A DNA stretch of 64,000 bases from Chloroflexota bacterium (lineage in GTDB: Bacteria > Chloroflexota > Dehalococcoidia > Lucifugimonadales > Lucifugimonadaceae), in NCBI GenBank assembly GCA_027618835.1, contig JAQCHZ010000005.1, forward strand, positions 85,149 to 149,148, given 5' to 3'. This document shows, in pieces, positions 1-8,665 of this stretch. The number at the start of each line of letters is the position of its first letter. Within the stretch, counting starts at the first letter, position 1. A program made the translations under genes and the position numbers. The notes beneath the pieces are model-generated. The model saw only the letters and a program-made list of their open reading frames with translations. It ran no database searches and was not told the origin of the DNA.

Positions 1-6
1 GGCATA

Positions 7-708
7 ATGCGCCAATGGTCTCTCGGATGGCGCAAAGATAGATATATTCAAGAACTCATGATTCCCACGACCCGATTGGAGCCTCGCGAGCACATTGTGA
101 TTCGCAATGTGTTCAGAGGTCGCGTGCAGACCGTATTCCCATCGATTGTTGTGGTCGATTCTCCAGAACTGGTGGTCACATGGTTGCCACTCGAAACGCC
201 TGTACTTAACGGAGTGACCGACCCGTCCGCCGAGCACGACGGTAAACAGGGGCATCTGAGCGCCGAAATCATGTCCGTCAAACAATGGATCATGGCAGAA
301 CGAAATTGTCACACCTCGGGAACGCTCCGCATCAAGAACCCACGACTGATGTGGTCGCTGTGGGTGTTCTGGGAACCTGAGATGACCGAAGTGCGAAGCT
401 GGTACATCAACATCGATGCGCCGTACAAGCGAACGAGCATCGGATTCGACACGTGGGATATGTTCCTCGGCGTCGTGGTCCAGCCCGATCGCAAGACGTG
501 GCGATACAAAAATGAAGATGAATTCGCTGAGGCGATCGAAGCGGGAATTTTCACAGCGTTCGAGGCTCAGGAGGTTAGCGACACCGCCGCTAGTGCCCTG
601 CAAACGATCGCGTAAAACCGCAAGCGGTTCAACAACATTTGGGGCGATTGGCGGCCCGACATTCTCTGGGAGATTCCACAGATCCCAAAGAATTGGGATG
701 AGATTTAA
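7..708 (+). pseudogene. DUF402-domain protein interrupted by an in-frame TAA
   Basis: The open frame to 615 shows the DUF402 signature: VFPSIVVVDSPE (about residue 43), then GFDTWDMFLGVVVQPD and WRYKNEDEF. It stops at TAA 613-615. Past that stop the same frame encodes the missing family C-terminus, WGDWRPDILWEIPQIPKNWD, and ends at TAA 706-708. A single nonsense codon therefore splits one gene. DUF402 proteins include FomD-like nucleotide phosphohydrolases, but substrate cannot be assigned here. The start is unclear: ATG at 7 or ATG at 58, and the gene may begin before the window. Alternatives are an assembly error or stop-codon readthrough. Confidence 0.75.
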
Positions 709-731
709 TCTCGTTCAACCTTGTGAATCCG

Positions 732-760
732 TTGACCAATGGCACGCAGCGAATTACATT
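732..760 (+). promoter_or_regulatory. Candidate sigma70-type promoter for uvrB
   Basis: TTGACC at 732-737 is followed, after a 17-nt spacer, by TACATT at 755-760. It lies about 40 nt before the uvrB start and downstream of the interrupted DUF402 gene. The match is by eye only and there is no experimental support. Confidence 0.4.
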
Positions 761-800
761 CACGATTCAACCTCGACAGTTCACGAGGTAGAATTCGGGA

Positions 801-2891
801 ATGTCTAACCCGAAAATCGCAGGTCGATTCGAGATCGAAGCCGACTTCGAGCCGACTGGTGATCAACCGACAGCGATCAGCGAGCTAACAGCCGGTCTAA
901 ACGACGATCTGAAACACCAGACTCTGCTCGGCGTTACTGGCTCCGGCAAGACCTTCACGATGGCAAAGATCGTCGAAGAAGTTCAGCGCCCTACCCTCGT
1001 TATTGCGCACAACAAAACACTTGCCGCTCAACTATCGTCCGAGTTCCAAGATTTCTTCCCGAACAACTCGGTTCAGTACTTCGTTAGCTACTACGACTAC
1101 TACCAGCCCGAGGCATATATTCCGCAGTCGGATACCTACATCGAAAAGGAATCCGACGTTAACGAAGAGATCGACCGTCTGAGGCACGCAGCAACAAGAG
1201 CGTTGCTCACTCGACGCGACACGCTAATCGTCGCCAGTGTTTCGTGCATATACGGTCTCGGATCTCCTGAAGAATATCGCTCAGTCGTTCTAAGCCTGCG
1301 CAAAGGCGAAGAGCCCGGACTTCGCAAAGTCGTGCGCAAGCTCATCGACATGTACTACGAACGAAACGACATGGAAATGGTGCGAGGTCGGTTCCGTCTT
1401 CGCGGCGACACGCTCGAAATCATGCCGGCTTATGAAGAGCTAGCAATTCGGGTTCAGTTCTTCGGCGATGAGATCGAACGCATCATCGAGCTCGACCCGC
1501 TCACTGGCGAAATTCTTGCTGAACTTGATCACATCGAAATCTTCCCCGGCAAACACTTTGTAACTCCTGAAGACGAGCTGAAAGAAGCTCTAAAGGACAT
1601 CGAAAACGAGCTTGGCGGACGACTTGACGCACTGCGCTCGAACGGGAAACTCGTCGAAGCACAACGTCTCGAACAGCGCACTAACTTCGATCTAGAAATG
1701 CTCAAGGAAACCGGTTCATGCCCCGGAATCGAGAACTACTCGCGCCCTCTTGGTCGACGTTCCCCAGGTTCGGCACCGTGGACGTTGTTGGACTACTTCC
1801 CCGACGATTTTCTGATATTTATCGATGAATCACACATCACACTCCCGCAGATCAACGGCATGTACAAGGGAGACCTCGCCCGCAAGACGAGTCTGGTCGA
1901 CTACGGGTTCCGACTGCCTTCTGCGATGGATAATCGCCCTCTCGCCTTCGAGGAATTTGAAGATCGAGTGAAGCAGATCATTTATGTTTCCGCCACGCCG
2001 GGTCCTTACGAAGCGGCACACGAACAGCGTCGCGTTGAACAGGTGATTCGACCAACTGGACTAATCGATCCAGAGATCGTCTTGGAGCCGACCGAAGGCC
2101 AGATCGACAATCTCCTCGAACGAATTCAAGCCACAACGGCTAAGCACGAACGAGTGCTTGTAACAACGCTTACAAAACGCATGGCGGAAGAGCTTACCGA
2201 CTATCTGCGCGAACTTGGAGTTCGGGTGCAGTACCTCCATTCTGATATTCAGACGATGGAGCGCACGGAGATTCTTCGAGACTTGCGGTTGGGCGTTTAC
2301 GACGTAGTAGTCGGAATCAACCTGCTTCGTGAGGGTCTCGACCTGCCGGAGGTGTCGTTAGTGGCGATTCTCGATGCCGATAAGGAGGGCTACCTGCGCT
2401 CCAGCACTTCGCTGGTTCAGACCATCGGTCGAGCAGCACGCCACGTCGAAGGCAAGGTCGTGATGTACGCCGACAAAATCACGAAGTCGATGAAGTTCGC
2501 TATGGACGAGACTGATCGACGTCGCGCTATTCAGAGGGCGCACAACGATGCCAATTCGATCACCCCTACTTCTATTGTTAAAGCAGTCAAAGACATTACG
2601 ACCTCGATCAGACAGGTCGCCGAGACCAAGACTCCGTATGTCACGCCATCTGCATTGCCGAAAAACGATCTGCTCAGGCTCTTGAAAGATCTTGAAAAGC
2701 AGATGAAAAAAGCTGCACGAGACCTCGAATTCGAGAAGGCTGCATTACTTCGTGATCAAGTAGTCGACATACGCAAAGTGCTCGTCGATCTAGGCGACTC
2801 TAAATCGGTCGACCCCGAGCCAGAGAAAATCGTAGAACTCGCCCCCACAACAGCCGACGGCATCCCAGAAGAACTAATCGGAGCCGACTAA
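801..2891 (+). CDS. uvrB: UvrABC excinuclease subunit B
   Basis: DNA-damage recognition helicase of nucleotide excision repair: it receives damaged DNA from UvrA and recruits UvrC. The 696-residue length is normal for the family. Visible features are the Walker A motif GVTGSGKT (residues 44-51), the aromatic beta-hairpin region [15 protein letters not shown] (about 98-112) that clamps DNA, the helicase Walker B variant DESH near 340, helicase motif VI in the C-terminal half (QTIGRAARH), and a C-terminal UVR motif around [12 protein letters not shown] that binds UvrC. The ATG at 801 is preceded by a plausible promoter. uvrA and uvrC are not in the window. Nothing unusual is seen in the protein. 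Confidence 0.98.
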   Translation: MSNPKIAGRFEIEADFEPTGDQPTAISELTAGLNDDLKHQTLLGVTGSGKTFTMAKIVEEVQRPTLVIAHNKTLAAQLSSEFQDFFPNNSVQYFVSYYDYYQPEAYIPQSDTYIEKESDVNEEIDRLRHAATRALLTRRDTLIVASVSCIYGLGSPEEYRSVVLSLRKGEEPGLRKVVRKLIDMYYERNDMEMVRGRFRLRGDTLEIMPAYEELAIRVQFFGDEIERIIELDPLTGEILAELDHIEIFPGKHFVTPEDELKEALKDIENELGGRLDALRSNGKLVEAQRLEQRTNFDLEMLKETGSCPGIENYSRPLGRRSPGSAPWTLLDYFPDDFLIFIDESHITLPQINGMYKGDLARKTSLVDYGFRLPSAMDNRPLAFEEFEDRVKQIIYVSATPGPYEAAHEQRRVEQVIRPTGLIDPEIVLEPTEGQIDNLLERIQATTAKHERVLVTTLTKRMAEELTDYLRELGVRVQYLHSDIQTMERTEILRDLRLGVYDVVVGINLLREGLDLPEVSLVAILDADKEGYLRSSTSLVQTIGRAARHVEGKVVMYADKITKSMKFAMDETDRRRAIQRAHNDANSITPTSIVKAVKDITTSIRQVAETKTPYVTPSALPKNDLLRLLKDLEKQMKKAARDLEFEKAALLRDQVVDIRKVLVDLGDSKSVDPEPEKIVELAPTTADGIPEELIGAD

Positions 2892-2895
2892 CGGC

Positions 2896-2915
2896 CAGCC
2901 CCGGCGCGCCGGCTG
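2896..2915 (+). terminator. GC-rich hairpin after uvrB
   Basis: CAGCC and GGCTG arms flank a self-complementary CCGGCGCG-type core immediately after the uvrB stop. There is no T-run directly after the stem (a TTTTT occurs about 25 nt on), so it is only a possible weak terminator. Confidence 0.35.
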
Positions 2916-2976
2916 CCGATGATTGCCAATTCACGATACTTTTTATCATGGCAAAAGCTAAAGAACTTCCAAGAAC

Positions 2977-3240
2977 ATGAGTAACTCAACCAACCAAACA
3001 GTCGCCAGCATGCGGGTTGTACCGGTCGCGGGTCAGGACTCTATGCTCATGAACCTTTCCGGCGCCCACGGTCCTTATTTCACCAGAAATATCGTGATCC
3101 TTGAAGACAGTAACGGGCGAACTGTAATTGGTGAAGTACCGGGTGGAGAACCTATTCGAACTACGTTAGACGCTGCATCAGAATTGGTGATCGAATCGAA
3201 AGTGGCTAACTATCGAACCACTCTGAACCTAATCGGCAAA
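2977..3240 (+). pseudogene. Glucarate dehydratase (GudD) N-terminal remnant
   Basis: Residues 10 to about 85 closely match the N-terminus of enterobacterial glucarate dehydratase: VPVAGQDSMLMNLSGAHGPY, then FTRNIVILEDSNG and IGEVPGGEPIR. Intact GudD is about 450 residues and carries the KxK, D, E and H catalytic residues in its barrel; all of these are missing. The frame continues to a stop at 3361-3363 (128 residues in total), but the sequence after about 3240 has no GudD resemblance. There another reading frame takes over with the tail of a different gene. I read this as a deletion scar. A stable short protein might still be made. Confidence 0.75.
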
Positions 3241-3245
3241 AAAAT

Positions 3246-3617
3246 TCTCTCACTTGGACTCTGGCAGAATCTGCGCAAGACCTCTTCAAACGAAAAGTTT
3301 CGTGGGGCGTTCAGGCTGGCGAAGGCACTTACCTCTTCACCCATGTCACCGCACCAGCAATGACTCGACTCCGCATTTCCGAACGCGCAGTTTTCGATAC
3401 CCTTGTTGATTCCGGCGTCTCTACATCACGTTCAGAAGCACTTTCCTGGTGCTTGAAGTTAGTGCGTGACAATGAGTCGGAGTGGCTCGATAGTCTCAGG
3501 AAAGCGTTCAAGTCGGTCGAGAAGGTTCGGAACGAAGGTCCAGCAAGTAAAAAATCTCGTTCCCGCACACCAACAATTCCTTACCTCTCTGGTAGACTAA
3601 TATTTGTTCGATTTTGA
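3246..3617 (+). pseudogene. 5'-truncated hypothetical gene downstream of the gudD remnant
   Basis: This frame gives protein-like sequence from about 3246 (WTLAESAQDLFKRKVSWG...) through an internal ATG at 3360 to the TGA at 3615-3617. No start codon precedes 3246 in frame, so the gene seems to have lost its 5' part at the junction with the gudD fragment. The end of the gudD frame (TGA 3361-3363) overlaps the ATG at 3360, so coupled translation of an 85-residue product is possible. The helical segment SRSEALSWCLKLV resembles a C-terminal motif I associate with an uncharacterised bacterial family, but I cannot name it. Function unknown. Confidence 0.5.
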
Positions 3618-3671
3618 TTATGATTTAGTTGTCGTGGCGAACTTGATTTCGCATGGCTCACGGAGAGACTA

Positions 3672-3986
3672 ATGGCCGAAGTTGAAGTACTAAAGAAGGA
3701 AACCGTTCTCGAGGCACTGCGCGACGTTTACGACCCGGAAATCCCGGTCAATGTCGTCGATCTCGGGCTTATTTACACTGTCGAAGTTTGTGATGGCGAT
3801 GTTCACGTCGAGATGACGCTGACAGCCCCCGGTTGCGGTATGGGTCCTTACATCGCTCAGCAGGCCGAATGGCGAATTGCTGAGATCGACGATGTCGAAG
3901 ATGTGCAGGTTGACGTTGTATTCGACCCGCCTTGGACTCCCGACATGATTACCGAAGACGGCAAACGTCTTTTGGGCATCGACTAA
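3672..3986 (+). CDS. SufT-like DUF59/MIP18 iron-sulfur assembly protein
   Basis: A 104-residue MIP18/DUF59-domain protein. These proteins act in Fe-S cluster assembly (SufT), or in PaaD-like delivery to target enzymes. The family core is plain: DVYDPEIPVNVVDLGLIY near residues 18-35, then MTLTAPGCGM with the conserved cysteine near 56, and a C-terminal VVFDPPWTPDMI segment. The start ATG has a GGAGAG ribosome-binding site. It lies just upstream of an Mrp-type ATPase. In many bacteria the two domains are fused in a single Mrp protein; here they are separate neighbouring genes. Confidence 0.9.
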   Translation: MAEVEVLKKETVLEALRDVYDPEIPVNVVDLGLIYTVEVCDGDVHVEMTLTAPGCGMGPYIAQQAEWRIAEIDDVEDVQVDVVFDPPWTPDMITEDGKRLLGID

Positions 3987-4055
3987 ACTAGTTCGCTCAA
4001 TACGTATCTACTAATCTGCGGTTCGCCGCGACCAAAAGTATCCTGACCTAACAAT

Positions 4056-4871
4056 ATGTCGTCACCTCGAAAACTAACCCCACAAGAAGAAGCCCGACTT
4101 GCACAGGTGCGTGCAAATTTTCAGGAGCGACGAAAAGTTTCTGAATCGCTGGAGGGCATCGGCGTTCGAGTTGGGGTCTATTCGGGTAAAGGTGGAGTCG
4201 GCAAAACGACCGTTGCCACGAACCTAGCGGTGACGCTTGCTGCGCAGGATAACGATGTTGCGCTGTTCGATTGCGATATTGATTGCCCGAACGTGACTCG
4301 TGTCCTGAGGATTTCTGAAGGTCCAGTTCAGAACGGTGAAAAGCTCGTTCCACCTTCCCGCTTTGGTGTGAAGGTCATGTCAATGGCGTTCTTCCAGGCC
4401 AACGAAGACGAAGCTATCGTCTGGCGCGGCCCGATGATTCACAACGCCATCAACCAGTTCCTCCACTCGACCGAGTGGGGTGATCCTGACTACATGGTCG
4501 TTGATCTTCCTCCCGGAACGTCTGACGCTCCGCTCACGGTCATGCAGACTCTAAACCTCGACGGATTTGTGATCGTCACTACTCCACACGAGCTTGCCGT
4601 TCTCGATGCTAAACGCTCGATCAACATGATCAAGAAGATGAATCTAAAAGTATTCGGAGTGGTCGAAAACCTCTCAGGTGGCGTATTCGGCACAGGCGGC
4701 GGCAAGGCTCTTGCTGAAGAAATGGAACTGCCGTTCTTGGGCGCCCTCACGATGAGTGCCGAATACACGAATTCACGGGGGCCAGCTTCACTAGAATCTG
4801 ACGAAGTTGCCGCAGAGTTCAAAGTTATTACCGATAACCTGAAGGTTCAGATCGAAGCTAGCAAGAAGTAG
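4056..4871 (+). CDS. Mrp/NBP35 (ApbC) family P-loop ATPase
   Basis: A 271-residue MinD-type deviant P-loop ATPase of the Mrp/NBP35 group, thought to carry or deliver Fe-S clusters. The deviant Walker A motif SGKGGVGKTT is at 43-52, followed by the switch regions DCDIDCPN and VVDLPPGTSD. The N-terminal region is short and lacks the fused DUF59 domain, which is encoded just upstream. In typical family members a CPxC-type motif that holds the bridging 4Fe-4S cluster lies between ENMS and the FGxGGG loop. Here ENLSGGVFGTGGG runs straight through, so those cysteines are absent. It may therefore act without the usual bridging cluster. Confidence 0.9.
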   Translation: MSSPRKLTPQEEARLAQVRANFQERRKVSESLEGIGVRVGVYSGKGGVGKTTVATNLAVTLAAQDNDVALFDCDIDCPNVTRVLRISEGPVQNGEKLVPPSRFGVKVMSMAFFQANEDEAIVWRGPMIHNAINQFLHSTEWGDPDYMVVDLPPGTSDAPLTVMQTLNLDGFVIVTTPHELAVLDAKRSINMIKKMNLKVFGVVENLSGGVFGTGGGKALAEEMELPFLGALTMSAEYTNSRGPASLESDEVAAEFKVITDNLKVQIEASKK

Positions 4872-4938
4872 CGTTTGGTTTGGGCAGCACTGCTTTTCGC
4901 TTTCACTAGCTGAATCATTTAGACAAAAACTGGCCCAC

Positions 4939-5655
4939 TTACCCGGGTATTTCGACCCGGAATCGAGCGTCACACGACTCGCATTCGTAAGTGCCATCCT
5001 CTGTCAGATCGATTCCAGCATCGCCACAGTTCAGACAAATCGACGGCTGACGATCGAGAAACACGTGTGTGTACTCTCGCTCTGCAATCGATTCAGCATC
5101 GCTGATCTCCGAGCGGTTTAGCCTGTGAAGCACAGGTATCGAAACAGTTGCCGCAGCCAGCAGTATCGAAATAATTCCCACCAGGCGAAGCATAAAGTCG
5201 CCTCTGGGTTCAGCCCAGAGAGCACCAACGATGAGTACCGACAGCACCGCTGCTAATCCGAAAGCAGAGTTGACGATGTTGCGATATTTTGGCTGCACCA
5301 TAGCCAACGCTATAAGCGACGCATAGCCAGCCGCCATAGCAAAGGTCAGCACACTCGCTACAAGTCGCCCAAAGTCGCCTGCCTTGAACTCTGTCCATAC
5401 AAGGACGACCAACATTCCGAACCCAAGCACTGATAGTCCGATACCAACCGTCGGAACCGGCCCGAGTAACTCTCGTTCCTTTGCAGGGAACATAGCTAGT
5501 GACAAAACGCTTGCAGCCGAAACGCTGAGTGATGTCATCAAAACTTTGCCTTGGAGATCGCCAAATTCACCGGCGAACAACGAAAAGATTCCGAGTGCAG
5601 CATTGATTACAACCGACGCGAAAAAAACGGTGAGGGCAAGTTTTCGGGATGACAT
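4939..5655 (-). CDS. Six-TM membrane protein with C-terminal zinc ribbon
   Basis: About 238 residues. Six hydrophobic segments are visible, spanning roughly residues 5 to 170, followed by a soluble tail with CLNCGD and CESCD. The paired CxxC motifs look like a rubredoxin-type zinc ribbon. I recognise no named family. The ATG at 5655 is preferred; a TTG at 5664 directly abuts the stop of the upstream oxidoreductase gene, so the two genes are probably co-transcribed. Its role is unknown. Confidence 0.7.
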   Translation of the reverse strand: MSSRKLALTVFFASVVINAALGIFSLFAGEFGDLQGKVLMTSLSVSAASVLSLAMFPAKERELLGPVPTVGIGLSVLGFGMLVVLVWTEFKAGDFGRLVASVLTFAMAAGYASLIALAMVQPKYRNIVNSAFGLAAVLSVLIVGALWAEPRGDFMLRLVGIISILLAAATVSIPVLHRLNRSEISDAESIAEREYTHVFLDRQPSICLNCGDAGIDLTEDGTYECESCDARFRVEIPG

Positions 5656-5664
5656 ATTTCCCAA

Positions 5665-6540
5665 CTAATCAGCTCTCTTCAACATCCCTGCGATCGAATC
5701 TTCTAGCGAACGTGTTTTGTCGACTGAATCGACCCGTTCATGGCCAATCGATGAATCAGCGATTGTCTGGAACGTTTCCGAAGCCCCTTCGTGGATTTTG
5801 GACGTAGTACCTGCATCTCCGAAAGTAGCAGCTATCTCGTCCATCTCGCCGATCCACCTGAATGCCTTAGTAGAAACCGTGTTCAAACTATTCATCCCAG
5901 CAAGCGTATCTGGCTGACTCTGCTCCAACTCGCTAATCAGATCTTCGTACAGATCTAACGACTTCGCTGTCATCAGCGTCGATGCGTAAAGAGCAGCGGT
6001 GCCCTTGGTAAGCGCAGCGTAGACCATTTTGAGTCCCGAAGCATTACCGATTGGTCCGTCCATTATTGGCACGGAAATTCCCTTGCCGTCTAACTCACCA
6101 AGAATCCTAGCGTGCTCACCAGAGGCGTAAAAACGTGGCACTGCTCCAGTACGCGGCGATCCGCCAATAATCCCGGCATCTATAAATTTACCGCCGGCAG
6201 CAGTTATTACTTCGCCTATCTTCATGCCGGTCGCCGGCGAAACAGCGTTGCAGTCGGCAACTGCGACTTTAACGTCGGTGCGAACAATTGCTTCGGAAAT
6301 ATTTTGAGCGAACGACAGTGCTTCTGATGGCACGAGTATCGACAGTACGAGATCGGATTGGATTACCAGTTCATCAAGCGAGCCAACATCCTCGAATCCC
6401 TGTTCAGATGCCCGCCGCTTCGAGTCATCACTTCGACCGTTGAGGGCAGTAATAACCCTAAGGCCGTTCTTTTTCAGGACTCCACCGACGCCACTCCCCA
6501 TGTCTCCGGGGCTCATCACTCCAACGGTTTCTACTGCCAC
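5665..6540 (-). CDS. NAD(P)-dependent oxidoreductase, DUF1932/6PGDH-like
   Basis: A 291-residue beta-hydroxyacid-dehydrogenase-like protein. The N-terminal Rossmann domain carries GVMSPGDMGSGVG near residue 7. The C-terminal half matches the DUF1932 (phosphogluconate-dehydrogenase-like) helical domain, with GPIGNASGLKMVYAALTKG supplying the conserved lysine region. The GTG start has an AGGAGA ribosome-binding site 7 nt upstream. Its stop abuts the zinc-ribbon membrane gene. Substrate is unknown; small hydroxy acids are typical of the superfamily. Confidence 0.85.
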   Translation of the reverse strand: MAVETVGVMSPGDMGSGVGGVLKKNGLRVITALNGRSDDSKRRASEQGFEDVGSLDELVIQSDLVLSILVPSEALSFAQNISEAIVRTDVKVAVADCNAVSPATGMKIGEVITAAGGKFIDAGIIGGSPRTGAVPRFYASGEHARILGELDGKGISVPIMDGPIGNASGLKMVYAALTKGTAALYASTLMTAKSLDLYEDLISELEQSQPDTLAGMNSLNTVSTKAFRWIGEMDEIAATFGDAGTTSKIHEGASETFQTIADSSIGHERVDSVDKTRSLEDSIAGMLKRAD

Positions 6541-6672
6541 TGACTAATCTCCTATTACTGATGCATACAACGACAGTCTGCCAACTGCCGTCGCAATTGT
6601 CATCCTGATAAACGAATAATTCGCCCAGTCGAACCGACTGAGCGAATTATTCGAAATTGATCGAAACTATCG

Positions 6673-7824
6673 CTAGCCCTTCACGGCGGCGGCGATTGCG
6701 TTGCCGACCAGTTCAGGCTGGCCATCGCTCAGGCCGAACACATGAATTTCAATCTGCGGTGCGTCCAGTGAAACACGGGTCCAAATCGAAGGATCGCCAT
6801 CTTGAAGCTTCTTGACCAGATCGTCATTGGTGAACCCAACAATGGAAGAATCGAGGCTCAGAATCACACCGAATGGTTGGTGTCCCATGATGTTGGTGTT
6901 GAGCTTTGCACTGACTCCAGGAATGCCCTGAAGCGGCTTCAATATTGCTTGAGACTGACTCTCGGCAAATGCCAATCGATCTTCGTGATTTATGGTGAGC
7001 CAACGATCTACGGCGGCGACAACACCCATGATTTCCTGTCGGTCGATCTTCTGCGGACGACCGATTCCACGTACCCGCCTGCCTTCGTAGCCCACGAACG
7101 AATGTCGACTAATCGCGTCGATAACTTCCTTGGTACCGAGAGCAAATCCCGTCGAGTGCGGTGCGCCCATGTACTTAGCTGCAATGCACTGGAAATCGGC
7201 TCCCATCCTCACGTACTTACCGAAATTCTCTAGAGGAAAGATCTGACCTGCTGCATCGACTGAAACAGGTTTTCCAGCTGCGTGGGTAATTTCCAGAACC
7301 TGTTCCAGAGTTAGAACATTCGGGTCGGTCGGCTTCTGTTCGTAGACAACATAGTGAACGGCCGCAGTTCGTTCGTTGATGGCATTTTTGAGGTCTTCCT
7401 CAGTCGTACCATTCTCATCGCCAATCTCCACCAGCTTCGCTCCAGCGAGTTCGAGACACCGGTCGTACCAGTAACGTTGACGTTTCTGAATCAGAATTTC
7501 GTTCGGCATCCCAGTCGTGTCGGGTAGTTGTTCGATTTTTGCATCGTCAGTACCCGCCATAAATGCCGCAGTAGCAAGTGTTAGTGCCGATCCTGCACCC
7601 GACGTAATGTACGCCGCTGGAACATCCAGCATTTCGGCAATCCGGTCGCCTGCAACCTGTTCTAGTTCCATCAATGGAATGAACGCAGAATCTGCAGCAT
7701 CCATAGCGGCTTTAACTTCTGGAACAGGAGTAGAACCGCCGAGCAATGTAACGCTGCCAGTAGCATTTATTACTGGCTTCGCGCCCATTTCTTTGTAGAT
7801 CGATCCCCAATCGTTTGTAGTCAT
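6673..7824 (-). CDS. SelA/DgaE-like PLP-dependent enzyme
   Basis: A 383-residue fold-type I PLP protein of the SelA-related group, which includes D-glucosaminate-6-phosphate ammonia-lyase (DgaE) and related lyases as well as selenocysteine synthase. Features seen are VINATGSVTLLGG near 18-30, the glycine-rich cofactor loop ITSGAGSALTLAT at 73-85, D190 in VSVDAAGQ contacting the pyridine ring, and the Schiff-base lysine K217 in CIAAKYMGAPHSTGF. The ATG has an AAGGACG site. No selenocysteine machinery is nearby, so a sugar-acid or amino-acid lyase role fits the context better than SelA itself. Confidence 0.85.
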   Translation of the reverse strand: MTTNDWGSIYKEMGAKPVINATGSVTLLGGSTPVPEVKAAMDAADSAFIPLMELEQVAGDRIAEMLDVPAAYITSGAGSALTLATAAFMAGTDDAKIEQLPDTTGMPNEILIQKRQRYWYDRCLELAGAKLVEIGDENGTTEEDLKNAINERTAAVHYVVYEQKPTDPNVLTLEQVLEITHAAGKPVSVDAAGQIFPLENFGKYVRMGADFQCIAAKYMGAPHSTGFALGTKEVIDAISRHSFVGYEGRRVRGIGRPQKIDRQEIMGVVAAVDRWLTINHEDRLAFAESQSQAILKPLQGIPGVSAKLNTNIMGHQPFGVILSLDSSIVGFTNDDLVKKLQDGDPSIWTRVSLDAPQIEIHVFGLSDGQPELVGNAIAAAVKG

Positions 7825-8046
7825 GTTTAGTTACGTCCTTCTCAAGCTTGAAATCTAGAGTCTCGTAAATTCACAAACGGAGCACATTACGATTCCCTTT
7901 TAGGTTGCCGAGCCAATATACCCTTAGTGATCGACACTCGTATCCAGTTCTCAGCGGATTGATCTCTTTTAGCTAGTTCATATGCCCGCCAGCGAGATAT
8001 TATTCGCTCCCAATAACTTAACGAGCGCGTACTGGACAAGCGGAAA

Positions 8047-8646
8047 ATGGCAGACTTCGAAGAAGTTTCAGTGAAATTGCAATCGGGATCGGATATCAAA
8101 ATCCGTGCTTGGCAAGGACATGAGGATGCTCAGCCTTTGGTGATAGTCGCACCGAATAGCTCGGCAGCCGACTGGGAAGATTTCGTTTCGTTCCTCCCCT
8201 CTTCACACGCCCCGATTCTGGCAGACGTTTCGTCAAGCCTTGAATTGTTGATGCTGATTTGGGAGATAGGCGAGCCGGTTTTGGTTATGGCTCAAGGACA
8301 ATCAGCTGTAGATACCGCCAGCGGCCTCGTTGCTACAGCCCCCGCGGCTGCATCCGGAATCATCGTATGTGACGGTGAAATCAGTCCCGACCAAGCAGAC
8401 GGCATGCACGATATTTCGACTTTGGTGTTACGAGGTCGACAGGGCAAAACTCTTTCGCACCCAGCGGCCGTGAAGATGCATGAGTTGTTGGAAAATTCGA
8501 CGCTGATCGAGCCGGAGAACTGTAGCGACTTCCCTGCGAAGGACAATCCAGACGCCGCTGCGTCAGCGATCAAAATGTTCCTAGCCGGTGCCAGCGGCAG
8601 TTTCGATGAAGAATCGGAAGCTGACCCGATCGATCCTAAGGCGTAA
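8047..8646 (+). CDS. Alpha/beta-hydrolase-fold protein lacking catalytic residues
   Basis: A 199-residue protein with an alpha/beta-hydrolase layout: PLVIVAPNSSAADWEDFVSF at the oxyanion strand, a nucleophile-elbow position reading AQGQSA instead of GxSxG, and a late-strand motif STLVLRGRQGKT. The segment that normally ends in the catalytic GH reads ENCSDFP. The serine survives, but the elbow glycines and the histidine are not recognisable. It is short for the family (usually 250-300) and ends in an acidic tail. It may be a pseudoenzyme or binding protein; function is unknown. Confidence 0.65.
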   Translation: MADFEEVSVKLQSGSDIKIRAWQGHEDAQPLVIVAPNSSAADWEDFVSFLPSSHAPILADVSSSLELLMLIWEIGEPVLVMAQGQSAVDTASGLVATAPAAASGIIVCDGEISPDQADGMHDISTLVLRGRQGKTLSHPAAVKMHELLENSTLIEPENCSDFPAKDNPDAAASAIKMFLAGASGSFDEESEADPIDPKA

Positions 8647-8665
8647 TCGTCGAGTAGTCGGCGAC

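Noticed and set aside
416..808. A 130-codon frame overlapping the DUF402 gene
   Set aside because: The in-frame continuation of the DUF402 gene through 708 explains this region better. This frame gives Arg/Ser-rich sequence only.
4871..4900. Short GCAG/CTGC hairpin with TTTT after the Mrp-like gene as a terminator
   Set aside because: The stem is only four base pairs and the T-run only four, too weak to list as a feature.
6673..7824. Assignment of the PLP enzyme as selenocysteine synthase SelA
   Set aside because: No selB, selC or selD is nearby and no in-frame TGA selenoprotein was noticed. The interrupted genes found here carry TAA, not TGA. SelA-related lyases share the same fold and motifs.
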